A DNA stretch of 59,851 nt from the NCBI GenBank assembly GCA_002261155.1, contig NKXN01000021.1, positions 1 through 59,851 of the forward strand. Reading direction: 5' to 3'. Numbering within the stretch: position 1 is the first letter of the stretch; every line of letters begins with the position of its first letter. The notes under the pieces were generated by a model. That model searched no databases and was not told where the DNA came from. It saw only the letters and a list, made by a program, of their open reading frames with translations. The position numbers were made by a program, and so were the translations under genes. The stretch is from Bacillaceae bacterium SAS-127. Lineage in GTDB: Bacteria; Bacillota; Bacilli; Bacillales; Domibacillaceae. This document shows positions 8,413 through 17,552 of this stretch, in pieces.

Positions 8413-9126
8413 ATGAAGCAGAGTGCATTGCAACGAGCCTGGGAAACATCATATAAAAATAAAGACAATTTTGTTTTCTATCCACATGAAGAAATAATTA
8501 GATTTGCTGCGAAATATATAGTTAAACGAACGGGGATAAATCAGTTTAAATACGTGGCAGAGGATCATGAGAAGATAAAGGTTTTGGACTTAGGATGTGG
8601 AATTGGTCGGCATGTGATTTTCTTTGAGAAGATGAGTATCAACGCATTTGGGATTGATTTATCGGTAGAGGCAATAGAACGAGCACACGAGTGGGCTGCG
8701 GTAGAAAAAATAGATTTGTTTAAAGAAAAGGTAGTTCAAGGAAGTGTAGAAAATCTCCCATGGGTGGATGAGACCTTCAATTTTATTATTAGCCATGGTG
8801 TACTAGATAGCATGCCGTTTACAATTGCTAAAGAAGCGGTAAGAGAGGCTCATCGAGTACTTATTGAAGATGGATTGTTTTATTGTGATTTAATTTCAGG
8901 AGATGATTCTTTGCATTCTAGAGAATATGCAAGTGAGGAATTAGTCATAACAGAACATGAAAAAAACACAGTTCAGTCTTATTTTAACTTTGCCAAAATC
9001 CAAGAGTTAGTCCAAGGTCATTTTCATATTGAAGCATGCAAATTAATTAAAAATGAAAACTGTCTTTCAGGCGGATATTATTCAAGGTATCATTTAGTGT
9101 TAAAGAAGAAAGGGCAGGAACTATGA
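8413..9126 (+). CDS. Class I SAM-dependent methyltransferase
   Basis: A 237-residue soluble methyltransferase with the SAM-binding motif VLDLGCGIGRHVIFF near residues 58-72, an acidic strand end (FGIDLS), and the FNFIISHGVLDSM and EAHRVLIEDGLFYCDL motifs of the Methyltransf_11/25 group. The substrate is not evident. It sits inside a nonulosonic-acid operon, so O- or N-methylation of the sugar is a reasonable inference. AAAAGGAG lies about eight bases before the start, and its end overlaps the next gene by four bases. Confidence 0.85.
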   Translation: MKQSALQRAWETSYKNKDNFVFYPHEEIIRFAAKYIVKRTGINQFKYVAEDHEKIKVLDLGCGIGRHVIFFEKMSINAFGIDLSVEAIERAHEWAAVEKIDLFKEKVVQGSVENLPWVDETFNFIISHGVLDSMPFTIAKEAVREAHRVLIEDGLFYCDLISGDDSLHSREYASEELVITEHEKNTVQSYFNFAKIQELVQGHFHIEACKLIKNENCLSGGYYSRYHLVLKKKGQEL

Positions 9127-9803
9127 ATAAAAAACAATTAGCCACTCATTTTGAAAAATATGCAACTAGACAAAGCCTCTCACGATTTTTGGCTAGATAT
9201 GAACTATTTAAAATGCAAAGCTTAATTAAGGGGAGTATCGTTGAATGTGGTGTTCATCATGGTTCAGGTTTAATGGCATGGGCTAAGTTATCAGCAGCTT
9301 TAGAACCGTATGCTCTGGATCGAAGAGTAATAGGATTCGATACATTTGATGGCTTTCCATCTATTTCTGAACAAGACTTATCAAGCAAGGAAAGTGAAAA
9401 GAACTCTGCGAGCATAGAGGGTGGATTTTCTACACAATATGATGTTTATACAGAATTACAAACACTGATAACAGAATTTGATGAAAATAGATTTTTAAAT
9501 CAGTTTGACAAAGTATTTTTAGTAAAAGGTGATGCGAAGGAAACGATACCGCTATACATCGAAGAAAACCCACATCTGTTAATTAGTTTGTTATTTTTAG
9601 ATTTTGATCTGTATGAGCCTACTAAGGTAGCGTTAGAACACTTTTTATCAAGAATGCCTAAAGGCGCAATTTTAGTTTTTGATGAAATTAATAATCCATG
9701 GTGGCCTGGTGAAACACTAGCGTTGTTAGAGTCACTAAATTTAAGAGATGTACAAATCAATCGTTTTACTTTTGATCCTAATATTGCTTATATCAAACTA
9801 TGA
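9123..9803 (+). CDS. TylF/MycF-family O-methyltransferase
   Basis: The 226-residue protein resembles macrocin O-methyltransferases of the TylF/MycF family, which methylate sugar hydroxyls using SAM and a metal. Seen here: SIVECGVHHGSGLMAWAKL (SAM site), VIGFDTFDGFP, FLDFDLYEPTKVALEH (acidic metal/SAM segment) and VFDEINNPWWPGE. It is translationally coupled to the preceding methyltransferase. In an operon making a flagellin sugar, methylation of a sugar hydroxyl is the likely job; an amino-sugar or lipid target is not excluded. Confidence 0.82.
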   Translation: MNKKQLATHFEKYATRQSLSRFLARYELFKMQSLIKGSIVECGVHHGSGLMAWAKLSAALEPYALDRRVIGFDTFDGFPSISEQDLSSKESEKNSASIEGGFSTQYDVYTELQTLITEFDENRFLNQFDKVFLVKGDAKETIPLYIEENPHLLISLLFLDFDLYEPTKVALEHFLSRMPKGAILVFDEINNPWWPGETLALLESLNLRDVQINRFTFDPNIAYIKL

Positions 9804-9816
9804 TTTGGAGGCTTAG

Positions 9817-10716
9817 ATGTTGAAAATTTTAACCGAAGCATCTGGTAGTTTAATAAGTGCATATTTAATTCATGCTATTAAACAGTCTGGAGAATCTGCT
9901 GTGGCCTCTGACATTTCGTTAAATTGCTATGCAAAATATTTAGCAGACGACTTTATTTTGATGCCTTTAACTAATGATCCAAACTTGTGGAGCAAGATTG
10001 AAGAATCTCTAATTGACTATGAAATAAATGCAGTTATTCCTTCACTTGATGAAACATTACTTGGATGGGCAGAAAGAAAAGAATATTTTGCTAAAAAGGA
10101 TATAAATGTGTTTGTTTCTAATCCAGAAGTGATCAAGATATTTCAAGATAAGTGGTTAACTTATCAATTTTTCAAGGAAAATGATATCCCTACTCCAAAA
10201 ACTAGTCTGGAGCAGGACTTTTCTTTAATTAAACCGCGCTTGGGCAGAGGGAGTATCGGTGTTTTTATTGCTTCTGAAGATATAGATATGTATGGTAATA
10301 TTTCACAAGAATTTATTGAAGGTATAGAGTATACTATTGATGTTTTTTGTGATAAGAAATCGCACCCTGTTTATATTGTTCCAAGGAAAAGAATAAATGT
10401 TAAAGATGGAAAATCGACTGCTGGAGTAGTTGTGGACAGTCCTAAAATTATCGACTATGTTAAGAAAATCTGTGAAATAACTCATTTTGTTGGTCCTATA
10501 AATATTCAATGTATTGAAACAAGTGATGGAGAAATTAAGTTCATTGAGATTAACCCAAGAATAGCTGGAGGAATGGCATTAGGATTTGCTGCTACAGAAA
10601 ATTGGGTGAAGTTAATGGTAGATCATTTTATTAAAGGAAAAGAGCTTGAACCGAAAGAAGTGAAATATGGATTGAAAATGATGAGGTATTATAGTGAAGT
10701 ATTCACAACTGAATGA
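9817..10716 (+). CDS. ATP-grasp ligase-like protein
   Basis: A 299-residue ATP-grasp enzyme: a pre-ATP-grasp Rossmann-like part (LKILTEASGSLISAYLIHAI), a central IKPRLGRGSIGVF glycine-rich loop near 130, QEFIEGIEYTIDVF (adenine pocket), and FIEINPRIAGGMALG near 245 with the metal-binding Glu and Asn. This group resembles CarB-like ligases that make amide or peptide bonds through acyl phosphates. Substrate unknown. It is followed with a 23-base overlap by a HAD hydrolase, a pairing common in polysaccharide loci. It might attach an amino acid or other acyl group to the sugar; that is inference. Confidence 0.82.
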   Translation: MLKILTEASGSLISAYLIHAIKQSGESAVASDISLNCYAKYLADDFILMPLTNDPNLWSKIEESLIDYEINAVIPSLDETLLGWAERKEYFAKKDINVFVSNPEVIKIFQDKWLTYQFFKENDIPTPKTSLEQDFSLIKPRLGRGSIGVFIASEDIDMYGNISQEFIEGIEYTIDVFCDKKSHPVYIVPRKRINVKDGKSTAGVVVDSPKIIDYVKKICEITHFVGPINIQCIETSDGEIKFIEINPRIAGGMALGFAATENWVKLMVDHFIKGKELEPKEVKYGLKMMRYYSEVFTTE

Positions 10717-11341
10717 AGTCGAATGGGATAAATATTCTGTGCTAGGGTTTGATATGGACGGTACATTATATGATGAGTTTCAATTTATTGAACAGGTTTA
10801 CTACAAAATAGCCAAATATTTAGCGCTTTTTTCTGTAAATGAGGAGAACTATATCTACAATTGGCTCCTAGAAAGATGGAAGAAAAAAGGAAGTAGCTAC
10901 CCCTATATTTTTTCTGAAGCTTTAGTTGAATTTGGTATAAATGATCATGAGCAGCTGAAAAATTGCCTTTCTATTTTTCGATCATTTCAACCGCAAATAA
11001 ATTTGAATAACAAAATAATAAATTTTTTAGACAGCATTTCCTTAGAGAAAGAATTGTTTCTAATTACAGACGGTCACGAATTTTTACAACGCGCTAAATT
11101 TGACTCTTTACAATTAACTAAATGGTTTAAAGCGAAGAATGTTGTTTTTACAGGAAGTTTTGGCAGTGAGTATTATAAACCTAATATTTCTACTTTGAAA
11201 CATATAGATTGTCTTCAACAATTTCAATCCCCTGTGCTTTATATTGGGGATCGATTCATTGATGAGCAGTTTGCAGAAAATGCTAATTTTGATTTCTTGC
11301 ATGTGAAAAAATTTATTGATTTTTGGGGTGTGGATTTATGA
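10694..11341 (+). CDS. HAD-family hydrolase
   Basis: A 215-residue haloacid dehalogenase-type hydrolase. The nucleophile motif GFDMDGTLYD lies at residues 14-23, LITDGHE supplies the second motif, KPNISTL the lysine motif, and LYIGDRFIDEQ the acidic motif III. It is probably a phosphatase on a small phosphorylated metabolite. The start is GTG at 10694 with GAGG seven bases before, inside the end of the ATP-grasp gene, so the two are coupled and probably act in one step pair. In a Leg pathway it could be the missing nonulosonate-9-phosphatase, although LegI-type routes do not need one. Confidence 0.8.
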   Translation: MKYSQLNEVEWDKYSVLGFDMDGTLYDEFQFIEQVYYKIAKYLALFSVNEENYIYNWLLERWKKKGSSYPYIFSEALVEFGINDHEQLKNCLSIFRSFQPQINLNNKIINFLDSISLEKELFLITDGHEFLQRAKFDSLQLTKWFKAKNVVFTGSFGSEYYKPNISTLKHIDCLQQFQSPVLYIGDRFIDEQFAENANFDFLHVKKFIDFWGVDL

Positions 11342-12498
11342 GAAAAAGGAAAATACTAGCTGTCACAGGTATTCGTTCTGATTATGATTTAATGACACCT
11401 GTGTACCATGAGATAAACAATCATCCCGAATTAGATCTTGAGTTAATAGTAACAGGGGCACATCTTGCTGACAGCTATGGCTATACAGTTGCAGAAATTG
11501 AAAAAGACGGATTTACCATAGCGGAGAAAATAGAAAGTTTAATCAATGGTGATCTGGCATCTTCTAGATTAAAAGGCCTTGCTATTCAACTCCAAGGGAT
11601 GATTCAAACGGTTACAAGAGTGAATCCAGATGTTTTACTTGTACTAGGTGATCGAGAGGAATCTATAACTACCGCTCTAGTAGGAGCTTACATGAATATT
11701 CCAGTTGCTCATGTAGCGGGGGGCGATAAAGTAGTAGGGAATGTTGATGATCAAGTTAGGCATGCAGTGACAAAACTTGCCCACATTCATTTTACAACTA
11801 ATCAAGAAAGCGCTGATCGTATTGCAAAGCTTGGTGAGGAATCCTTTAGAATCTTTAATACAGGCAACCCTGGTCTAGACAGACTGAAAGAAGTTCCTGT
11901 TCTCTCACGAATGGAGTTAGCAAAAAGGCTCGATTTTGAAATGGTAGAAAATGAGCCAATATTATTACTCATTCAACATGTAATATCTACTGAAATTGAA
12001 GATGCTTATGAACAAATGAAAATAACTATGCAAGCTGTTCATGAAATGGGGTATAAAACAATCGTTAGCTATCCTAATTCGGATGCAGGCGGCCAACAAA
12101 TGATAAAAGCAATTGACGAATTTAAGGATTCTTCATTTATGCATGTAAGTAAAAATATTCCTAGATTGGAGTTCGTGAACATCATGAGGCAAGCATCCTG
12201 TCTATTAGGGAATTCCAGTGCTGGTATTTTAGAAGCTCCCTTTTTAAAGCTTCCAGTTGTGAATATTGGAAATCGTCAAAAGGAGCGTCTACATGCCTCT
12301 AATGTCAGTTTTGTCAATCATTCTAAAACAGAGATCATACAAGCTGTGAAAACAGCATTATTTGACGAAAACTATAAACAGATGGTGAAACAATGTGTGA
12401 ATCCATATGGAGATGGCACAGCCGCAAAAAAAATAGTGGATGTTCTTTCAACCATTTCAATTAATGAACAGCTATTAATAAAGGAGATTACTTATTGA
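11338..12498 (+). CDS. legG: Hydrolysing NDP-GlcNAc 2-epimerase (LegG/NeuC type)
   Basis: The 386-residue protein begins MRKRKILAVTGIRSDYDLM and carries VLGDREES, HVAGGD and LLGNSSAGILEAP, as in hydrolysing UDP-GlcNAc 2-epimerases (NeuC). In the legionaminic route the enzyme removes the nucleotide and inverts C2 of the bacillosamine derivative to give 2,4-diacetamido-2,4,6-trideoxymannose. ATG 11338 is preferred to an in-frame TTG at 11323. The start overlaps the HAD gene, and the end overlaps the deacetylase gene by one base. NeuC of sialic acid synthesis is an alternative, but LegB and LegC in the operon favour LegG. Confidence 0.88.
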   Translation: MRKRKILAVTGIRSDYDLMTPVYHEINNHPELDLELIVTGAHLADSYGYTVAEIEKDGFTIAEKIESLINGDLASSRLKGLAIQLQGMIQTVTRVNPDVLLVLGDREESITTALVGAYMNIPVAHVAGGDKVVGNVDDQVRHAVTKLAHIHFTTNQESADRIAKLGEESFRIFNTGNPGLDRLKEVPVLSRMELAKRLDFEMVENEPILLLIQHVISTEIEDAYEQMKITMQAVHEMGYKTIVSYPNSDAGGQQMIKAIDEFKDSSFMHVSKNIPRLEFVNIMRQASCLLGNSSAGILEAPFLKLPVVNIGNRQKERLHASNVSFVNHSKTEIIQAVKTALFDENYKQMVKQCVNPYGDGTAAKKIVDVLSTISINEQLLIKEITY

Positions 12499-13166
12499 TG
12501 AGGAGAGTTATTGTCGTCACTCCACATCCTGATGATGAAACGTTGGGATGTGGGGGAACAATTTTTAAACATTTATCTCAAGAAGATGAGGTTTATTGGC
12601 TTATTTTAACTAAAATGGATGAGTTTTCATTTTTTGTAGATCGTATTTTGAAACGGGAAAAAGAGATCCAAGAAGTCGAACAATTATATGGATTTACAAA
12701 AACTTTCAAGCTGCCTTATGCTGCAGCGAGTCTAGATACGGTTCCGTCTAGTAACTTAGTAACCGAGATTGGTAGCGTGTTTAAAGAAGTGCAACCTCAT
12801 ATCGTTTATGTACCTTATCGTAGTGATATTCATAGTGATCATAAAGCGGTGTATGATGCTACAATGTCTTGTACGAAGTGGTTCCGTTATCCTAGTATTG
12901 AAAAAGTACTGGCTTATGAAACACTATCGGAAACTGATTTCGTAATGAATGTAGATGCAAATAACTTTAGACCAAATGTCTTTATTAATATAAGTGATTT
13001 TTTAGAGAAAAAAATAAATGTTATGAAGGTTTATGAGTCAGAGTTATGTCCACATCCATTTCCTCGGAGTGAAGAAGCTATTCGAGCATTAGCTACTTTA
13101 AGGGGTGCTGCAACAGGAGTTCAGGCTGCTGAAGCATTTATGCTCATAAAGGAGCGGATTTTATGA
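12498..13166 (+). CDS. PIG-L/LmbE-family N-deacetylase
   Basis: A 222-residue zinc-dependent deacetylase of the PIG-L family. The metal motif TPHPDDETLGCGGT lies at residues 7-20, and YRSDIHSDHKAVYDAT holds the downstream zinc histidine. Such enzymes remove N-acetyl groups from GlcNAc-type sugars. It is not part of the textbook legionaminic pathway; it lies between the epimerase and the synthase. AAGGAGA is about ten bases before ATG 12498. It may free an amine so another acyl group can be added, with the ATP-grasp or acyltransferase genes as candidates. Confidence 0.85.
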   Translation: MRRVIVVTPHPDDETLGCGGTIFKHLSQEDEVYWLILTKMDEFSFFVDRILKREKEIQEVEQLYGFTKTFKLPYAAASLDTVPSSNLVTEIGSVFKEVQPHIVYVPYRSDIHSDHKAVYDATMSCTKWFRYPSIEKVLAYETLSETDFVMNVDANNFRPNVFINISDFLEKKINVMKVYESELCPHPFPRSEEAIRALATLRGAATGVQAAEAFMLIKERIL

Positions 13167-14257
13167 AAAATACATACATCATCGCCGAAGCAGGCGTCAA
13201 TCACAACGGATCTCTCCAATTGGCGTTTGATTTAGTTGATGCGGCGGCTGAAGCTGGGGCAGATGCGGTGAAATTTCAAACGTTTCAAGCGGAGCAATTA
13301 GTCACGAAGGAAGCGAAGCAAGCGACCTACCAAGAACAAAATATGGGCGAAAGTATGTCGCAATATGAGATGCTCAAACAATTAGAGTTATCACATGATG
13401 AATTTATTCAGTTGCAAGGTTATTGTGAGAAGAAAAACATTACATTTTTATCGACTCCTTTTGATTTAAAAAGTGTGGATTTTTTAATTGAAACGCTGAA
13501 TTTACATACGATTAAGATTCCATCTGGGGAATTAAGCAATGCGCCATACATTTATAAAATTGCGTCATGCGGTGTGAACATTATTTTATCAACGGGAATG
13601 GCGACGATGGAAGAGATTCATCAAGCACTTGCTTTTATCGCCTTTGGTTTGGCTAAAAAGGAGCCGGTCACGTTACAGTCTGTACAAGCTTATTATGAGA
13701 CGGAGGAAGCGAAAGCTTTGTTAAAAGATAAAGTGACAATACTCCATTGTACAACGGAATACCCGACGCCTGTTGAAGACATTAATTTAGCTTCCATTGA
13801 TTATTTACAGGTTGAAACAAGGTTGCAAGCCGGACTTTCTGACCATTCTGATGGTATTGTCGTTCCAATTGCAGCTGTTGCAAGAGGAGCGGTCATGATT
13901 GAAAAGCATTTTACATTAAATAAAAATTTACCCGGCCCTGATCATAAAGCCTCTTTAGAGCCGAACGAACTAAAAGAAATGATTCAAGCGATTCGTCAAG
14001 TGGAACAGGCAATCGGAGCATTCGATAAAAAACCCAGTTCGATTGAATTGAAAAATAAACAAGTGGCTCGAAAAAGCTTAATTGCAAGTCGATCGATTCA
14101 AGTAGGAGAACGATTTACAGCAGAAAATATGACGATTAAACGCCCAGGAAATGGTGTTTCTCCAGTGTTTTATTGGGATTATCTAGGTAGAGAAGTGGAT
14201 AAAGATTATAAAGAAGATGAGTTGATTCAATCATGCGAGAAAAACGACCAATCATAA
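13163..14257 (+). CDS. legI: N,N'-diacetyllegionaminate synthase (LegI/NeuB family)
   Basis: A 364-residue TIM-barrel synthase that condenses a 6-carbon amino sugar with phosphoenolpyruvate to form the nine-carbon acid. Seen: IIAEAGVNHNGSLQLAFDL at the start, DAVKFQTF, IKIPSGEL, LSTGMATMEEI, LHCTTEYP, LSDHSDG and EKHFTL. A C-terminal SAF/antifreeze-like domain (RKSLIASRSIQVGERF ... MTIKRPGNGVSP) makes up residues 300-355. Layout and length are those of NeuB/LegI/PseI. Given LegB, LegC and LegG, legionaminate is favoured over sialate or pseudaminate. It overlaps both neighbours. Confidence 0.92.
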   Translation: MKNTYIIAEAGVNHNGSLQLAFDLVDAAAEAGADAVKFQTFQAEQLVTKEAKQATYQEQNMGESMSQYEMLKQLELSHDEFIQLQGYCEKKNITFLSTPFDLKSVDFLIETLNLHTIKIPSGELSNAPYIYKIASCGVNIILSTGMATMEEIHQALAFIAFGLAKKEPVTLQSVQAYYETEEAKALLKDKVTILHCTTEYPTPVEDINLASIDYLQVETRLQAGLSDHSDGIVVPIAAVARGAVMIEKHFTLNKNLPGPDHKASLEPNELKEMIQAIRQVEQAIGAFDKKPSSIELKNKQVARKSLIASRSIQVGERFTAENMTIKRPGNGVSPVFYWDYLGREVDKDYKEDELIQSCEKNDQS

Positions 14258-14868
14258 TCATCGGCAATGGTGGACATGCGAAAGTACTGACAGAGATTTT
14301 ATTGTTAAATAATGAAAACATAATCGGATTTACGACTCCTCAAAAAGAAGAGAATCCATTTGGTCTCAACTATCTGGGGAATGATTCCGTCATTTTTCAT
14401 CATTTACCTTCAGATGTTCATCTTGTAAATGGGCTTGGTTCGACTCATTCTACATTAGTCAGAAAAAAAATCTATCAAACATTTTCTTCGGCAGGTTACA
14501 TGTTTGCACAGGTGATTCATCCTAGTGCACTTGTATCTGCCTATTCGCGTTTAGGTGAAGGTGTACAAATTATGGCAAGAGCTGTCATTCAACCTTTTGC
14601 TCAAATTGCCGATAATACTATTATAAACACCGTAGTAAGTATTGATCATGATTGTGTCATTGGTGCCCATTGTCACATCGCACCAGGATCGATCTTATCT
14701 GGAAATGTTCAAGTTGGTCATGAAACACATATTGGTACAGGAACGACTGTCATCCAAGGAGTTAAGATTGGGAGTCAAGTACTCATAGGAGCTGGGTCAT
14801 TAGTCTTGAAGGATGTCAAAGATCAGACGACCGTGTACGGTACACCTGCTAAGGAAGTGAGAAAATGA
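14233..14868 (+). CDS. Sugar N/O-acetyltransferase, NeuD/PglD/LegH family
   Basis: The 211-residue enzyme has an N-terminal Rossmann-like part (IIIGNGGHAKVLTEIL) that binds the nucleotide sugar and a C-terminal left-handed beta-helix of hexapeptide repeats (VSIDHDCVIGAHCHIAPGS ... GTGTTVIQGVKIGS) that binds acetyl-CoA. His in SIDHD is the usual catalytic base. In the Leg pathway LegH acetylates the 4-amino group made by LegC; a NeuD-type O-acetyltransferase is the alternative. It overlaps legI by 25 bases and ptmE by four. Confidence 0.86.
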   Translation: MREKRPIIIIGNGGHAKVLTEILLLNNENIIGFTTPQKEENPFGLNYLGNDSVIFHHLPSDVHLVNGLGSTHSTLVRKKIYQTFSSAGYMFAQVIHPSALVSAYSRLGEGVQIMARAVIQPFAQIADNTIINTVVSIDHDCVIGAHCHIAPGSILSGNVQVGHETHIGTGTTVIQGVKIGSQVLIGAGSLVLKDVKDQTTVYGTPAKEVRK

Positions 14869-15929
14869 AAAATTGGGAGCAAGTAATCATTTCTCCTGAC
14901 ACAACTATATTGGATACAATGAAAGTAATTGATCAATCAACTTTACAATTTGCTGTAGTAACAGATTTCAATAGCCGGTTATTAGGTACCATAACCGATG
15001 GGGATATTCGTCGAGGCATTCTAAATGGTTTACCTTTAACTACACCAATTAAAGCAGTGATGAACTCACAGCCAATCTATGCTTATTTGAATGAATACAA
15101 TATATATAAACAAGAACTTTTAACTATCAAAGGAGTGCAACAACTTCCGATAGTAAATGAGCAAAAAAGAATTCAACGGATTCTTTTTGCTAACGAAAAA
15201 CAAGAGGTGCAGCTCAAGGATAATGTCGTTATTTTAATGGCAGGTGGTTTAGGGACAAGATTACGACCATTAACGAATCATATGCCGAAACCAATGTTAA
15301 CTGTGGGAGATAAACCGATTCTTGAAACGATTATTCAAGGCTTTAAACAATATGGTTTTACGAACTTTATCCTATCCGTTAATTATAAAAAGGAAATGAT
15401 TAAAAATTATTTCCAAGATGGCGGTCATTTAGGGGTATCCATTTCTTATATTGATGAAAGTGAGCGTTTAGGAACAGCAGGAGCATTGTCGTTGTTACAA
15501 GAGCGGCCAGACAAGCCTTTCTTCGTGATGAATGGAGATTTATTAACAAAAATTAATTATGAGCAGTTATTAAGTTTTCATACTGAAACTTATTCGGTAG
15601 CCACGATGTGCGTTAGAGAATATGAATATCAAATTCCTTATGGAGTAATACAAACAGAGAATCATCGTCTATTATCAATTGAAGAAAAGCCAGTACACCG
15701 TAGTTTTGTTAATGCTGGCATTTATGTATTAAACCCTGAGGTATTAAACTATGTTCCTCATCGTACATTTTTTGATATGCCAGAGCTATTTAAAATAGCC
15801 ATGGAACAGAAACACTATGTCTCGGCCTTTCCGTTGCGGGAATACTGGATGGATATTGGACAAGTGGATGATTATGAAAAAGCGAATGGAGAGTTTAATA
15901 AAAATTTTGTTGGAGGGATAATGGGATGA
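14865..15929 (+). CDS. CBS-domain nucleotidyltransferase (PtmE-like)
   Basis: The 354-residue protein has a tandem CBS pair at residues 1-110 followed by a sugar-nucleotide transferase domain with the signature MAGGLGTRLRPLTNHMPKPM, VMNGDLLT for the metal aspartate, and EYWMDIGQVDDYEKA at the end. This architecture is that of PtmE in Campylobacter, which makes GDP-GlcN to feed a GDP-based legionaminic route. Its presence suggests the sugar here starts from a GDP, not UDP, nucleotide. The PtmF and PgmL partner genes are not seen in the window. Confidence 0.87.
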   Translation: MKNWEQVIISPDTTILDTMKVIDQSTLQFAVVTDFNSRLLGTITDGDIRRGILNGLPLTTPIKAVMNSQPIYAYLNEYNIYKQELLTIKGVQQLPIVNEQKRIQRILFANEKQEVQLKDNVVILMAGGLGTRLRPLTNHMPKPMLTVGDKPILETIIQGFKQYGFTNFILSVNYKKEMIKNYFQDGGHLGVSISYIDESERLGTAGALSLLQERPDKPFFVMNGDLLTKINYEQLLSFHTETYSVATMCVREYEYQIPYGVIQTENHRLLSIEEKPVHRSFVNAGIYVLNPEVLNYVPHRTFFDMPELFKIAMEQKHYVSAFPLREYWMDIGQVDDYEKANGEFNKNFVGGIMG

Positions 15930-16849
15930 AGGCTCAACATCGATGTATAGTCATTGGGTTTGGCTCGATTGGTCAAAGACATTGTTCTATACTAACTAAT
16001 CTTAACCAAAGAGTAGCTGTTGTTTCTAGAAGAAAGTTGAATTATCCCCTAGCGTATTACGACATTGAAACTGCAATAAAACTAGAAGACCCCCATTATA
16101 TTGTAGTAGCCAATGAAACAAGCAAACACGAAGAAACGTTAATAGCAATAAAAAAAACAGGATATAATAATAAAATTTTAGTTGAAAAACCTTTATTTTC
16201 TGATGATCCTGTTAACTCTTTTAACTTTTCTTATATATATACAGGTTACAATTTAAGGTTTAATCCACTTATTCAAGCTTTGCACAAAAAAATACAAAAA
16301 CAAAAAGTGATTTCTGTTCAAACTTATGTTGGTCAATATTTGCCTACTTGGCGACCAGGAACGGATTATACACAATCTTATTCTGCTAGTGTGGAAAGAG
16401 GCGGTGGGGTCATTCGAGATCTAAGTCATGAACTTGATTACTTGCAGTTTTTATTTGGAGAGTGGCGTCAATTGTTTGCAATGGGCGGGCAATATAGTGA
16501 TTTGAATATTGAAACGGACGACCATTTCTCCTTAGTGTATCAAACAGACAAGGTACCGATGATAAGTCTTCAAATGAATTATTTAGATCATATTACACAA
16601 AGGTTTATGATCGTTAACACTAATGTTGCCTCCTATAAACTGGACTTTATTGAAAATACCTTAAAAATTAATGATAAAGTGATGAAGTTTGAAAATAATC
16701 GAAATAATACATATGAATTACAACATTCAGCTGTGTTAAATCATGATGAAAGATATTTGAGTTCCTATGAAGATGGATTAAAAATAGTGAAAATGATTAA
16801 AATGGCAGAAAGGTCATCAAAAGAGAAAGTGTGGGTATCTAATGACTAG
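15926..16849 (+). CDS. Gfo/Idh/MocA-family oxidoreductase
   Basis: A 307-residue NAD(P)-dependent oxidoreductase. The dinucleotide fold starts CIVIGFGSIGQRHCSIL, EKPLF is the conserved catalytic-lysine motif of the family, and ERGGGVIRDLSHELDYLQFL is the region normally carrying the active-site His. It overlaps the PtmE-like gene by four bases and the cytidylyltransferase by eight. Oxidation or epimerisation at one carbon of the nonulosonic acid or its precursor is inferred from context; similar genes occur in many legionaminic loci. Confidence 0.83.
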   Translation: MKAQHRCIVIGFGSIGQRHCSILTNLNQRVAVVSRRKLNYPLAYYDIETAIKLEDPHYIVVANETSKHEETLIAIKKTGYNNKILVEKPLFSDDPVNSFNFSYIYTGYNLRFNPLIQALHKKIQKQKVISVQTYVGQYLPTWRPGTDYTQSYSASVERGGGVIRDLSHELDYLQFLFGEWRQLFAMGGQYSDLNIETDDHFSLVYQTDKVPMISLQMNYLDHITQRFMIVNTNVASYKLDFIENTLKINDKVMKFENNRNNTYELQHSAVLNHDERYLSSYEDGLKIVKMIKMAERSSKEKVWVSND

Positions 16850-17552
16850 AATTTGTACAATCTGTGCTCGTGGTGGTTCAAAAGGAGTATATAACAAAAA
16901 TATAAAAATATTACTAGGTAAGCCATTAATTGCTCATAGCATTGATCAAGCGAAAAAAAGTGAATTGTTTGATTATATTGCCGTTAGCAGTGATAGTGAT
17001 GAAATTTTAACGGTTGCTAAACAATACGGGGCAGATTTATTAATACAAAGACCGATAGAAATGGCTACTGATTATGCTGCCAAATTACCTGTAATTCAGC
17101 ATTGTGTCCGATCAGCAGAGGAGATAACAGGTACATTATTTGACTTTGTGGTTGATTTAGATGCAACATCTCCTTTGCGATTAGTAGAAGACATTATTCA
17201 ATCAGTTCAAATAATGGAAAATAATAAACATGCAACGAATTTAATCACAGGTATGCCTTCAAGAAGAAGTCCCTACTTTAATTTAGTGGAATTAAATAAA
17301 GAAGGATTTGCTGAATTATCAAAGAAAGTGGACCAATCAGTAGTACGTCGACAAGACGCTCCTAAATGTTATGATATGAATGCTTCGATTTATATTTGGC
17401 GAAGAGAAACATTATTATTAAATTTAACATCGGTATTTCAGTCAGGAACAATATTATATGAAATGCCAGAAGATCGTTCAATTGATATTGATTCAGAACT
17501 GGATTTTGAATTTGTTACTTTTTTAGCTGAGAAAAGAGGAGTGTTATTATGA
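16842..17552 (+). CDS. legF: CMP-legionaminic acid synthetase (LegF/NeuA family)
   Basis: The 236-residue cytidylyltransferase activates the nonulosonic acid with CTP. It begins with ICARGGSKGVYNKNIKILLG, the acylneuraminate cytidylyltransferase signature, and continues with PLIAHSIDQA, VVDLDATSPLR (metal aspartates), QDAPKCYDMNASIYIW and RSIDIDSELDFEF. Its product is the donor used by the Maf proteins encoded at the head of the operon. It overlaps both neighbours slightly. Sialate or pseudaminate as substrate is less likely given the LegB/LegC/LegI set. Confidence 0.9.
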   Translation: MTRICTICARGGSKGVYNKNIKILLGKPLIAHSIDQAKKSELFDYIAVSSDSDEILTVAKQYGADLLIQRPIEMATDYAAKLPVIQHCVRSAEEITGTLFDFVVDLDATSPLRLVEDIIQSVQIMENNKHATNLITGMPSRRSPYFNLVELNKEGFAELSKKVDQSVVRRQDAPKCYDMNASIYIWRRETLLLNLTSVFQSGTILYEMPEDRSIDIDSELDFEFVTFLAEKRGVLL

